NCBI GenBank assembly: GCA_964059195.1
Contig: CAXKWD010000006.1
Location: 5,138,530-5,202,529, forward strand
Direction: 5' to 3'
Source of the DNA: Ectobius pallidus
Lineage: Eukaryota > Arthropoda > Insecta > Blattodea > Ectobiidae
Length of the DNA stretch: 64,000 nucleotides
Below are positions 1 to 10,347 of this stretch, in pieces (positions within the stretch are counted from its first letter, which is position 1; every line of letters starts with the position of its first letter). The notes beneath the pieces were generated by a model that worked only from the letters and a program-made list of their open reading frames with translations, made no database searches and was not told the DNA's origin. Made by a program: the position numbers and the translations under genes.

Positions 1-3000
1 TTGCAAGCTGATAGGGCCAATAAATCTATCAGACTTGTGTAGACAGTTTTGTTTGAATCTCAGAATATAAGCTGTATTCCTGAGTAACTTTCTGAAAGAG
101 GAATATCTATGCAAGTATTCATTGTGTGTACTTGTGATCATAAAGGCTTTTGCTGTTTTCTTGGTTTCTGGTATTTCTTCTGTCTGAAATACATTGTCAG
201 TGGTAGGCCAAAAACATTCATCTTGTGTTAGGAATTTTGGACCATTCCACCATAGAGTTTGGTTATGTAGCTTGTTAGGTGAGACAGGTTTAGTGATGAG
301 ATCTGCAGGATTCTGCTGTGTTGGCACATGTCTCCATTGACAGTTTTCTGTAGCAGCTTGAATTTTGGTTACTCTGTGTGCTACAAAAGTGTTCCATTTG
401 TGTGGAGGCTGTGTGATCCATTGTAAGGTTATGAGACTGTCAGTCCAGAAATATACTGCTGATATTGTGATCTGTAGAGATAAGCTTACTTTTTGGTATA
501 AGCAGGCTGCCAACTGAGCTGCACAGAGCTCCAGTCTGGGCAAAGTAATCTGCTTAAGTGGGGCCACTCTAGATTTGCTTGTCAGTAGTTGAACTTGTGT
601 ATTGTGGCTCTTGTCCTTGGATTTTATGTAGCATGCTGCTCCATATGCCTGTGGGCTGGCATCACTGAAAAAGTGCAGTTCCACATGACTGAATTTGAGT
701 ATTAGAGTATTTCTTGGAATCTTGTATAGCTCTACATAGTGAAGTTGTGAATATAGTTCATTCCAGGTTTTCTGTATAGCAATAGGAGCTTGCTGGTCCC
801 AACCTATGTCATTTAGCCAAATCTGTTGCATAATACATTTAGCTGCAGAGATGATGGGGGCAATTAGTCCCTGAGGGTCATATAGAGTACAGATGGCAGA
901 TAGAATCTGTCTCTTGGTAGTAGCTTCTGGTAATGACTTCACTGTATACTGTAGCAAGTCTTGTAATGGATTCCAGTGTAATCCTAGTGTTATGACTGTA
1001 TCCTGCTCTTCTAACTGAGTAAGTGTAGCTTTAGAGAGCTTTTCTTGTGGCAGTGTTCTCAAAACCTCTTGTGAGTTGGAACAAAACTGTGTTAGGTTAA
1101 ATCCACCTGCCTGTAACAGTTGTGATACTTCTGTGGCTGCTAGTATAGCTTCTCGCTCTGTAGAGAATGATGCAAGGAGATTGTCAACATAAAAGCAAGT
1201 AGATAGCAATTTGGATGCTGTGGGAAATCTATTTCTTTCATCCTCGGCTAACTGGTTAAGTACTCTGGTTGCTTCAAAAGCTGAACAGGCTTGGCCATAC
1301 GTGATAGTGTTGAGTTGATATATCTTCACTGGAGTGGATCTAGAATGTCTCCAGAAGATTCTTTGGAAGTCTCTCTGCTGTGGCTGTACCATTACCATCC
1401 TGTACATTTTCTCTATGTCAGCACTCACAACATAAGGGTGGCATCTGAACTTCAAAAGTATGGTGTAGAGATCAGGTTGTACACAGGGTCCAGTGTATAG
1501 AATATCATTGAGTGATGTACCTGTAGAGGTTTTGAATGAAGCATTGAAGACTACTCTGAGTTTTGTGGTTTCTGAGTCTTCCTTTAAGACAAATTGGTGT
1601 GGAACACAATATGCTTCTGGGCCATCCTGGTAGAAACTTTCTTCTACTTGGGTCACGTGACCTAGAGCTTCGTATTGTTGCATGAAGTCTGAGTACTGTT
1701 GGAGTATAGTAGGCTGTTTATGGAGTCTGGTTTCATTAGAGAAGAAACGTTTCAGAGCTCCAGTTCTGGAGGCACCAAGATTATCTGTGGGCTTCTTGAA
1801 TGGTAGGGTTATTGTGTAGCGTCCATCTTTATCTCTCTGTACTGTTTCTTGAAAATGTTGCTCGCATATGGAGTCTTCCTCTGATCTTACTGGTTGGATA
1901 ATTTCTTCAATTTCCCAGAATTTTTGCATGTTCTTGTGTATTTGTTCTGTTATGCTTAAGTGGCAGCGTGGTTCTTGTCTTCTACCCTGTGCATAATGTA
2001 TTTGTCCTGAGAGAATCCAACCCAGTCTGGTCTCTCTTATATAAGCTTTGTGTTTGTTGGTTTTGTTGATGGGTATAGTATGTCCCATTAACAAGTTCCA
2101 GAATACATCTGCCCCTAGCAATATGTCAATGCTACCGGGTATGTGAAATTTGTTGTCTGCTAGCACAATGTTATTTGGAATCCTTAAGCTAGTGACATCT
2201 ATAGGTGCACTGGGAATGTCTTTGGCAATCTGGTTAATGATGAGGCACTGTAACTGTCTTTTGTAGCCATTGCCATGGGCGTCACTTATCTGTATATGCC
2301 CAATTTCTAGAATGTTGGATGTGTGCAGGTTTACACCGGTCACAGCTATGGTGGTAGGCTTGGTTTGTAACTGTAGCCTATCAGCCAGGTCTTGAGTTAT
2401 GAATTTATGAGTGGCACCTGAGTCCAATAATGCTCTGGCTTTTATGAGTCTGCCATTCTGAGCTTTGACTAGTATTTCTGCTGTGGCAAGAAATGTATGA
2501 GTTTTAGGAGTGATCTGTGCATTATTAGCAAATGCTGAGCCTGTAGCATTGCTGCTGTTAGTAGTTGGAGATTGTCTAGTACCATTGTGGCTTTGGTTTC
2601 CGTTCTGTCTGTTGTTAGGCAATCTACTAGTGTATTGTATAGTTGCATGTTGCCTATATTCATTGCTGCGAACCTTGTCTTGGTGTAGCAGAGTGTGATG
2701 ACGTTGTTGGCATTTATAGCAAGCTGTAGATGTGCAGTTTCTGACGTTATGTCTTGCTCTGAGACAGTTACTGCATAGTCTATTATTGTTTACAAAGTTC
2801 CATCTCTGTGTGTTGTTAAGGTTATGGAAGTCTTCGCACTTGTGTAGTGGGTGCTCTAGCCTGCACAGTATACAATTGTTGGCTGCATGGGCAACAAAGG
2901 TACGTGGGCTCACTTGTCTGTGGTAGATAGGCTTGTTCTGTATATTGTGTACATTTTTAGGCCTGCTGGAGCTGTCTGGTGTCTCCAGAGCTTGTCCCCT

Positions 3001-3195
3001 TTTCTGTAGGAAGTTACAGAGTTCTTTAAATGTGTTTAGTTGATCTACTGTGCCCTCTAGGCTCCATGCTTTGAGCGTAGCAGGGTCAAGTTTAGACGTG
3101 AGAAGATGAGTGAGCATGTAGTCCCATCTAAGGCTCTCTGGTGTGATAGATTCTATTGACCTAACCTGTCTGGTGAAGTGGTCAAGCAAGTCCAT
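1..3195 (-). CDS. BEL/Pao pol: zinc knuckles, protease, RT, RNase H (partial)
   Basis: This frame is open for about 1065 codons from the ATG at 3193-3195 to the window edge. In order it contains three CCHC/CCHH-type zinc knuckles (about residues 105-160), an aspartic protease DSG motif (codons at 2416-2424, about residue 258), the BEL-type segment DILLGADVFWNLL (about 2110-2150), reverse transcriptase with its catalytic box as YVDN at 1180-1191 (about residue 669), RNase H with DAS (about 658-663) and a FWTDS motif (about 441), and the linker LWWNGPKFL that precedes integrase in this family. The product would replicate the element by reverse transcription in virus-like particles. The frame is the same as that of the upstream gag segment, separated only by a TAA, so this may be one polyprotein interrupted by a nonsense mutation. 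The second Asp of the usual YVDD is Asn here. Confidence 0.88.
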   Translation of the reverse strand, partial: MDLLDHFTRQVRSIESITPESLRWDYMLTHLLTSKLDPATLKAWSLEGTVDQLNTFKELCNFLQKRGQALETPDSSSRPKNVHNIQNKPIYHRQVSPRTFVAHAANNCILCRLEHPLHKCEDFHNLNNTQRWNFVNNNRLCSNCLRARHNVRNCTSTACYKCQQRHHTLLHQDKVRSNEYRQHATIQYTSRLPNNRQNGNQSHNGTRQSPTTNSSNATGSAFANNAQITPKTHTFLATAEILVKAQNGRLIKARALLDSGATHKFITQDLADRLQLQTKPTTIAVTGVNLHTSNILEIGHIQISDAHGNGYKRQLQCLIINQIAKDIPSAPIDVTSLRIPNNIVLADNKFHIPGSIDILLGADVFWNLLMGHTIPINKTNKHKAYIRETRLGWILSGQIHYAQGRRQEPRCHLSITEQIHKNMQKFWEIEEIIQPVRSEEDSICEQHFQETVQRDKDGRYTITLPFKKPTDNLGASRTGALKRFFSNETRLHKQPTILQQYSDFMQQYEALGHVTQVEESFYQDGPEAYCVPHQFVLKEDSETTKLRVVFNASFKTSTGTSLNDILYTGPCVQPDLYTILLKFRCHPYVVSADIEKMYRMVMVQPQQRDFQRIFWRHSRSTPVKIYQLNTITYGQACSAFEATRVLNQLAEDERNRFPTASKLLSTCFYVDNLLASFSTEREAILAATEVSQLLQAGGFNLTQFCSNSQEVLRTLPQEKLSKATLTQLEEQDTVITLGLHWNPLQDLLQYTVKSLPEATTKRQILSAICTLYDPQGLIAPIISAAKCIMQQIWLNDIGWDQQAPIAIQKTWNELYSQLHYVELYKIPRNTLILKFSHVELHFFSDASPQAYGAACYIKSKDKSHNTQVQLLTSKSRVAPLKQITLPRLELCAAQLAACLYQKVSLSLQITISAVYFWTDSLITLQWITQPPHKWNTFVAHRVTKIQAATENCQWRHVPTQQNPADLITKPVSPNKLHNQTLWWNGPKFLTQDECFWPTTDNVFQTEEIPETKKTAKAFMITSTHNEYLHRYSSFRKLLRNTAYILRFKQNCLHKSDRFIGPISLQ

Positions 3196-3228
3196 TAATT
3201 GACTGGGTGATTCCTTAGGGATCTTGCT

Positions 3229-3906
3229 TTAGTCAATCAAAGATTGTAATAACTGTTGCAGTATAATTTTGTTGTTCTGAAACCTTTCATTTAGCAAGTT
3301 CCAGGCGGTTTCATAACCATTAGCAGTTAAGGGTAGTGTGTCAATAAGTTTATTGGCTGAGCCTTGCAATGCTATTCTCAAATAGTGAAACTTTTGAACT
3401 GGATCAAGCGAATTGTTGCTGTGAACAAGCGAGATGAACAGTTCTCTAAATGGTAACCAATCTGTGTGTCTACCATTGAAGTGTGGCAAGTTTATCTTTG
3501 GTAGCTGAACTCTAGGAGTGCAATTAGCTATAGTGTTAGGTTGAGTTGTGTCTTGAGGCTGAACTTGTGTCATGTTAGTCTGTAAGTATTGCGTTTCATA
3601 GTCTCTAATTTTCTTACGAGCCATGCCTACAGTTGTGTAGTATGTTTCTTCGAAAGCTTGTCTTTCTCCTTCCCAATCCGGGTCTGTGTCACATGTTTCT
3701 ATTTTGCCCTGTATTTCCTCAAAGTTCCTTAGTAGTGATTCATCCTGTGATAGTCTGTGTGCAGTTTCTTCAATATTGTCTTGGTCAACTTGAACTGACA
3801 AAACATATTGGCAGAATCTAGTTAAATTTCCTTTGATGACTGCCCTCTTCTGCTTGTAGTTCTTAAGTCTGGAGGCATCTGTGGCAAGTTCTTGTGAGTC
3901 TGGCAT
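3229..3906 (-). CDS. BEL/Pao gag, DUF1759-type N-terminal part
   Basis: From the ATG at 3906 the frame encodes about 225 residues and ends at TAA 3229-3231. The sequence has the DUF1759 pattern of BEL/Pao gag proteins: a charged helical N-terminus, then PKINLPHFNGRHTDWLPFR and FHYLRIALQGSANKLIDTL-like segments near the end. The open frame continues upstream of this Met without another ATG nearby. The stop is followed immediately in the same frame by the rest of gag-pol, so the TAA is either a nonsense mutation or a readthrough stop. The position of the stop in the middle of the gag homology, before the zinc knuckles, favours mutation. Confidence 0.82.
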   Translation of the reverse strand: MPDSQELATDASRLKNYKQKRAVIKGNLTRFCQYVLSVQVDQDNIEETAHRLSQDESLLRNFEEIQGKIETCDTDPDWEGERQAFEETYYTTVGMARKKIRDYETQYLQTNMTQVQPQDTTQPNTIANCTPRVQLPKINLPHFNGRHTDWLPFRELFISLVHSNNSLDPVQKFHYLRIALQGSANKLIDTLPLTANGYETAWNLLNERFQNNKIILQQLLQSLID

Positions 3907-4308
3907 TGTGAGGGGTGGTGTATGACAGTGTGTTATAAGGAAGACTGTCACTTACCTGATTATCCAGTAAGACTGTTGTCCCTTGCACTGCTCTACCAGA
4001 ATTCTTGCACCTTTTCTTATTACTAGGCCTGCTATGACTGCTCTCAGTGTATAATCCAGTCAACATGAGCTGAAAGTACAATAGAGTATTAGAATTGTAC
4101 AAGTACAAGTTATGTTTTACAAACAATGTACACTGTTGGTATGAGGAGTAAACCAAGTGATTATCCAATGTGTGGATAGAATCCAGGACCAAGTATATAG
4201 GTTTCTGGTCTGAGGAGTGGATGAAATGTATCTCCACGGCGTGGATAGAATCCAGGCTCGGCAAGGACCAAAAAATGTAGGCTAGTGTGCCTAACAGAAT
4301 TTGCAATA

Positions 4309-4325
4309 GGATTTTCGGAGGACCA
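4309..4325 (-). promoter_or_regulatory. putative tRNA primer-binding site
   Basis: One base after the LTR end the minus strand reads TGGTCCTCCGAAAATCC. A TGG start just inside the 5' LTR is what a tRNA 3' CCA end would pair with to prime minus-strand DNA synthesis. The tRNA was not identified, and the 3906-4309 stretch between this site and gag is untranslated leader. Confidence 0.4.
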
Positions 4326-4326
4326 C

Positions 4327-5430
4327 TGGGAAAACCCAGAAAATATATATGCTTAGAAGTGCAGGAATATTGAAGGAAGCAGGAATAATGGAGAGAGAGT
4401 ATTGTTGCTTTATTCTTCTTTTCTTGTAGATTACTGCTTCTCTTCTTACCTGGAGTTGTATTGTTATAGATCAGTATTGAATAGCACTTTGCTATTTTAC
4501 ACTAGGTATATTTCAGGATTGACTTAAGGTTCACTTGCTGTAAGAATACACCATGCTTTGTGATTTACAACAGTAATATAAAGTTCTTTATTTAATATCA
4601 AATCACAAACTTCTGGAATAATTCAGTTGTATTGGCTCAAAATACTACTGCAGTATACTCTATCTGCAAGTAGGAAAAGAGAAGCTGCAATTGCTTGCCA
4701 AAACTTCTTAACTTTATAAAAGCTGAATTACTTTTGTAAAAAACACTAGTTAGCTAGACCAATCCTTGGTCTTTGAGTAATATTATAGATTATTCAAACT
4801 ACTACGGCAGCATGTTTGGCTTGCACGTAGAGGAAAAGAGGAGCTGCAAGGATGCCAAAACTCCCTACAATTATACAAGCAGTATTTACTTTAGCTACAT
4901 AAAGATGCTAAGCCTTACTTGGCTTTGTGTGTTAATACAATTTGTTTTATTTTACTTAACTTGTTTTGCGACTACATCTGATGAGAATGTGACTGCATTT
5001 AGCCGGACTGTGGTTATGGGGTGTACAGTTATTGAAGCTGAAGTTCTATGGCGATGTAGATCATCCTGAATGGTGGCCAGTAGCGAGTCCTTCCATGGCT
5101 ACAAGCTACGCTCCACAAAGTTCCAGGGCTGCTGCAATTCCAGTCTCCAAACTGGCTATGCGTTGAATATCTGCGTTGTTTCCATGCTGTAGTCTCGTAG
5201 GTGCTGTGGTGTAACTGTACTACTAATATGCAGACTTGTGGTCTGTTGCTAAATTGGGGCTGTGCCCTTACGAAGCGACGATCGGTGAGAGAGTGAATAA
5301 AGTCTAACGGCCAAAATGCGTTCACATAATCATCTTACAAAGAGTCAGGTTCTAGAATCTCATGGAAGGCTCTTCCAGAAGTTTCACGTAGCTTCCATCC
5401 AGAATAAAGGCAGAGTTAAAGATAATAACA
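4327..5430 (-). repeat. putative 5' LTR of the BEL/Pao element
   Basis: On the minus strand this stretch begins TGTTATTATC at 5430 and ends in CCCA at 4327, the TG...CA form expected of an LTR. The about 1.1 kb length is plausible. The coordinates are inferred from the termini and from the location of gag, because the partner LTR is outside the window and no target duplication can be checked. There is no gene inside it; open frames here are short and unrelated to known proteins. Confidence 0.5.
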
Positions 5431-6304
5431 TGCTGTAATTATTCTGTAACATAAAAGATTGGTATGTGAGCATTTGCATTATAATTGTAATGTATAATTA
5501 CAGAGAAATTCAATAAATACAATGCGGTGAATAATCGATCTATTCAAAAGCTGCTTCTATAATCAACTGCACTAATCGATATGACGCTTCTAAGTAAGCT
5601 AATGTATTCTGGCTGTAGCGCCAAGTAGAATGTCAAAGTGCTGTCACTCGACTTATCGATATCAGCTCGATGTCGGCAATGCAGCTTTCTGTTGCTAATT
5701 AACATTAATTATTTAATCTGATGATAATAGCTAATAGTAACAAGAATAAATATGTAAAACTATTCCTTAGTTTATCACAATACAGAGTATGATAGATTTT
5801 TTCTTTATCCAAATTTAAATAAATAAGTAGAAGCGTGCCAAGAATTCTGTCTGATAGTAACTGGCATCAGTGCCATCTAGCGATTTATATTAATACTTCG
5901 TAAACTAGTACTTGCTATAAAAGTATAAAAAATGGGCTCTAAGCCCTACGAGCTTACAATTATGTTAATCTTGTCTTATATGCACCATTGGTAGCACTTG
6001 TTACAACATGGTAATTCGAATTGCATTATGGATGGTTGATTCATAGTATGCCGTGATTTCGGAGCTTAGTTTTGTTTTTATATAACAAAGTAATTATTAC
6101 TAATTTTGTATAATCCGTTGAGTTTACGAGTTACATCAGATCAATTCGTTGCAGCTGCATCTATCGATAAACTCTTAAACCCTCGTGCGATTACCTTTGA
6201 CTATCCAAAAAAAACACTTGGAACTGTCCCATCTTTTCGTAATTTATATGGGGGGGGGGTGACAAGAAATTTTCCGCACTGGGTACCACCTAAGCTTGCT
6301 ACGC
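5431..6304. other. no gene seen; AT-rich flank of the BEL element
   Basis: No coding region, RNA gene or clear repeat boundary is recognisable. There are several ATCGAT-rich patches around 5530-5670 and a G10 run at about 6251. Confidence 0.5.
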
Positions 6305-6400
6305 CACTGCTAATTTCGTGACGATTTTGAGCGTTACACAAGCTCTCGATTTACCCCTACCGCGGCTAAAGAAGTTTTACTTAAAAAATTAGCGTTATCG
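6305..6400 (+). repeat. dispersed repeat fragment, also at 30776-30890
   Basis: The phrase CTAATTTCGTGACGATTTTG followed by AGCGTTACACAAGCTCTCGA and then CTACCGCGGCTAAAGAAG recurs with small differences at about 30780-30880. Its class is unknown. Confidence 0.55.
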
Positions 6401-6774
6401 TCATTTAATTAAGTTAGTTAAGCGGTAGTGTAAATTGTGTTATTTCCCGACCTAATTCCTGCATTATCAAGCACAAAAATAAGTTACTGTGTCATCAGGA
6501 CTTTGAAAAACAAATTTATTTCTGCAGCTATACAGGTTCATTAAGTAGCTTCTGAGACTGCTGCCCATTCCCACTCAACAGATGGCACCTCTGTGCTAGT
6601 GGACAGTTTGAACAAAGGGAATAGAGTAGAGTGGGCGGTATTCTTATTGAGAGTATTTGTTGAAAGCTTAATTTTACAACTGTTATTTTATTTCGGGGGT
6701 CCCTACCGAGAGCCCCAGCCTTGGCTACGGCCCTAACCGGGGGGGGGAGATAAAAGGGCATTCCGCCACAAGTG
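6401..6774. other. no gene seen
   Basis: This is intergenic sequence with a G-rich stretch at about 6738-6748. Its short open frames show no recognisable domain. Confidence 0.4.
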
Positions 6775-6789
6775 GGAAGTGATCTGGCG

Positions 6790-6900
6790 ATTAACTACGT
6801 AATATAAAAAAAAGTAACAGGTAACGGTTATAAATAACAGTTACTTTCGTGTAACTGTAACAGTAACGTATCTGTTCCAAAAAAGTAACTGGTTCCCAAC
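6790..6900. repeat. degenerate GTAAC/GTTAC repeat cluster
   Basis: Short direct and inverted copies of GTAAC(T/G) crowd this stretch, for example AGTAACAGGTAACGG and GTAACTGTAACAGTAACG. They lie immediately outside the long inverted-repeat arm that begins at 6916. It may be the subterminal part of another DNA element, but no partner end was found. Confidence 0.45.
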
Positions 6901-7108
6901 TCTAATAGATCATCCGGTAATACCGGAGTTGACGGGTCCCTGTACGCAGCAAGCCATGTTGCCTTCTTTCTGGCAGCGTTCCGTAAGGACAACTCCAACC
7001 GCCGCCGCCGCCAAATTCGAATGTGTTATATTCAGAATCCACAACGCCGATTTTGAGTGGTTAAAGATTTAATAGCGCAAATAGCGCTAATAATAAAAAT
7101 AGCGCAAA

Positions 7109-7647
7109 AGCCCGTTCTTCTCACAGGTGCTCGCGGGTGATAGTTTAAATTGGCGTAGGGACTAGTACTTAAAGGTTTAATATTAAAACGACCGCAAGAG
7201 CCCGTTCTATTCACAGGTGACAGTTAAATAACCCCGTTCTGCTCGCGGGTGATAGATTAAGTTGGCATAGGGACTAGTACTTAAAGGTTTAATATTAAAA
7301 CGACCGCAAGAGCCCGTTCTATTCACAGGTGACAGTTAAATAACCCCGTTCTGCTCGCGGGTGATAGATTAAGTTGGCATAGGGACTAGTAGTTAAAGTT
7401 TAATATTAAAACGAGCGAAAGAGCCCGTTCTACCCACAGGTGACACTTAAATAACCCCGTTCCGATCGCGGGTGATAGTTTAAATTGGCGTAGGGACTAG
7501 TACTTAAAGGTTTAATATTAAAACGGCCGCAAGAGCCCGTTCTATTCACAGGTGACAGTTGAATAACTTCGTTCTGCTCGCGGGTGATAGATTAAGTTGG
7601 CATAGGGACTAGTACTTAAAGGTTTAATATTAAAACGACCGTAAGAG
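7109..7647 (+). repeat. about 112 bp subterminal tandem repeat in left arm
   Basis: About five units are present, each containing AGAGCCCGTTCTATTCACAG, GTGACAGTTAAATAACCCCG, TTCTGCTCGCGGGTGATAG and TAGGGACTAGTACTTAAAGG. The series resumes for part of a unit after the insertion, at 9951-10000. The right arm holds about three units in the opposite orientation (18540-19040). Confidence 0.88.
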
Positions 7648-9946
7648 TGTGACGTACTTTATCGGGTGACTGCAAATTTCCTACACCCAGTTTACTCTCT
7701 CTTTCTTTTAACCAGTTACTCAGTTTAATAATATTGACGAAAATTTATATTAAGGGCGCCATCATCAATACTCTTCTCTCTTCTTTTTATTTTGCATCAG
7801 CCCAGTCACAAATTAAATTATAGATACACAGGTTATGTACCTACAGGCCTCTCGGCTAGCTTTTTAATTTAACAGTGGAGATGGGAATGGATTCGGCTCT
7901 GTCCTTTTATTATTATGTAACTTAGCCCAAAAATCAGTGGCTCTCAAACCATTACAAGGATAGGGGTCAAAATCTGTGAGGACTTCACGATAATTTACTT
8001 TGCGTAACAATAACCATAATTTATTTAATTTTTTTTCTGTTTTCTTTTTTTCAACAATAACAATCTGATTTACAATAAATTACATTTACTCTTGGGTTTT
8101 CCCCTTTTTAACAACTACTCATCCTTAAAATCTCCAGATCACCCGATCTGAACAACATTAACCATTCAACACTTTTATTGGAAAGATTAGTATTCAGTTC
8201 TCACCTACAAGGTTAGTAGCCCAGTTTAACTGTATGAATGTGTTCCTTGTTCTACAAGACAAAATCCTAATTAATTACTCTAATCTCTTTCTTTCTTTAT
8301 TTCCAGGTGTCTACTAGAACATCTCAGATTACCCTTATAATTTACTACTAACTTGCGGAATCGTTTCCATTTGCAATTTCAAAACACTTCAATATATATA
8401 TTGTACTTTCTTCTGAATAAATAAAGGCTTTCAATTCATAATTCAGTCATTAACTCGACATATTATCTGTCATCTATTCACTACCCAAAATTACCAATTC
8501 TCCTCTTTCTAATCTAACCAGTTATTCTTTATTATCTTTTAACTCCTTTTCCATTAAGCAGAGTTCCTTTTCAATTTATACCATTGCTCTAATTTACCTA
8601 CTTTATGTTACTCTGGTTTCCATACTTTTCAGGTTACTACTCTACTCCATGGGCACCCAATTTTCTTGTTTCTAAATTCCCTAGAATTCTAACTGAAACT
8701 AATTCACGCCCCAGGTCAGTAACTCTCTCTTTATAACCCTTGAGTGAACTTCTGCTTCTATCCTAACATGTAAATCTTCCAATGGTATGCGCCTAATGTA
8801 CTGCTACTCATAGGCCCTCTTCTGCCTCTCAATATTCACCTTCTTATCTCCTTCTACCATATTCCATACAATTCCCGCTCTTCGATAAATCTCTTAAAAA
8901 AACAACTCAACATTACAGGCCAGCATGAAATCCACTTATAGATAATCACCTGTCACCTAACGAAAACCAAGTGGGAGAGGCCCTCGTAAGCAATACTAAG
9001 TAAGCCCCTATTACCCTTCTTCCTTACTCCCCTCGCGTCCTGTCTTAAAAAAAACAAAGTTTGTATGAGCATCACCAATTGCCCCAAGCTATGTATTCAT
9101 TCGTGGGACAATCACCCATAGAAACCCAAAGTATAGAGATTTATCTTTACTATTCAACGGTTTTACTCCTGACTGCTCTTTTTGTAATTAACTTAGACCA
9201 GAAATGGAAACTGATTGGATTACTGTACTTTCTTACCTCACCCTAGACTAATCACATCTATACTTCTAACCCTACTCTTTATCCTTCATAACGGCGTCTA
9301 GTCGCCACACATTCCTTAGAAACCAGGCTTTAAACAACAATGCCTCAAAATTCTCCCACTTCCCAAAACAAAAAAATGTTTATGTGATTATACTCAACGG
9401 GTGATGACCAACTTATCCTCTGATCCTGCGTTGTTTCCATCTACTTCCTGATGTCCACATCTTCCTTTATTCCAGACTAAGCAGCCGTGACCCACTCTTC
9501 TTTCCCCAGCTGGTGTTCGCTGTAGCGGTCTCTCGTACCGGCTGACGTGATGTGTTCTTCCAACTAACGACTATCTCCATATAGTCGCGTCAGTGAAATT
9601 CCCCTTCAGAATTTCCTTAGATGAGAGTCTGACAAACCATCATGTCAGGGCGCCTCTACCGCTGTCACACATTCCAATCTCGTCTCCTCACCTCCTTCTC
9701 TTCAACCTTTCTCTCTCGTAGTCAGAGACGTACTTTTCAACCGTTTTTCAGGTTCAACTCCTCTCCCGTCGATTCGCCGTCCACGCATGCGCACTTCTCC
9801 TTTTTCTGTAATTCAAATAAATTCAGGGCAGTATCGATAATCATGAAAGTGTTCAATATCGATTAGTTGCGGTCTCCCCAACCCTTCCTTTGTTTAGGAA
9901 TGGTTTTCTACCGTCTATTTGGCACGCAGCTATTTGCTTCATTACA
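7648..9946. mobile_element. TG...CA insertion with 4 bp target duplication (solo-LTR-like)
   Basis: The 2299 bp segment starts TGTGACGTAC and ends CTTCATTACA, and is flanked on both sides by AGAG (7644-7647 and 9947-9950). Removing it together with one AGAG restores an intact 112 bp tandem unit, so both ends are exact. It contains no coding region: it is pyrimidine-rich with only short frames. TG...CA ends with a short duplication fit a solo LTR, although 2.3 kb is long for one. A non-coding element of another class is possible. Confidence 0.7.
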
Positions 9947-10347
9947 AGAGCCAGTTCTATTCACAGGTGACAGTTAAATAACCCCGTTCTGCTCACGGGT
10001 CACTCTGTATATATTTTTATAATTTCCTAGCCGGTGGTCCTGGTGTTATTAAATCTTCACACGGCTTTTTCTACTCGGTATATTTTTAACCATTTTTAAC
10101 TAATATGTCTTTCTGCAGAGCAAAGAATGAATGAACGTATTATGTATTTTTTCTTTGAGAGCATCTCGTTTGTTGCCATAACTTTTACAAAGCCTACAGC
10201 ATATTTTACCGACTTCTTGCATGTAGGCCTACCTAATAAGCCTACTCAGATTTTTAGAATATTTTGTTTGTTTAAAATTATCATACGTAATAATAAAGGT
10301 TATTACCCTGACTTTACGACATGAAAATCACACCGATTAAAGAAAAA

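Larger units (their letters stand above)
1..5430 (-). mobile_element. BEL/Pao LTR retrotransposon, 5' part, cut by left window edge
   Basis: Reading the minus strand from 5430 downward gives a putative 5' LTR, a primer-binding-like site, a gag region with the DUF1759 domain, zinc knuckles, a retropepsin-like DSG motif, reverse transcriptase and RNase H. This is the order typical of BEL/Pao elements. The window ends just after the RNase H region, so integrase and the 3' LTR lie to the left of position 1. Coding frame is retained over almost 4 kb with a single in-frame stop, so the copy is fairly young. Confidence 0.9.
6916..10347 (+). repeat. left arm of large inverted repeat (split by an insertion)
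   Basis: The arm begins GGTAATACCGGAGTTGACGG, continues through a GC-rich CCGCCGCCGCCGCC patch and a block of about 112 bp tandem units, and ends with ATTAAAGAAAAA. The reverse complement of 18187-19219 matches it nearly base for base outside the inserted 7648-9946 segment. A 65-codon stretch at 10127-10321 differs from its counterpart in the right arm at only two codons. There is no sign that the arm itself encodes protein. Without the insertion the arm is about 1.1 kb. Confidence 0.88.

Noticed and set aside
3863..4306. 147-codon minus-strand frame upstream of BEL gag
   Set aside because: It overlaps the untranslated leader and gag in another frame, with no recognisable domain.
10127..10324. 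65-codon frame conserved in both large inverted arms (also 18210-18407)
   Set aside because: Conservation follows from the near identity of the arms; composition and lack of homology argue against a gene.
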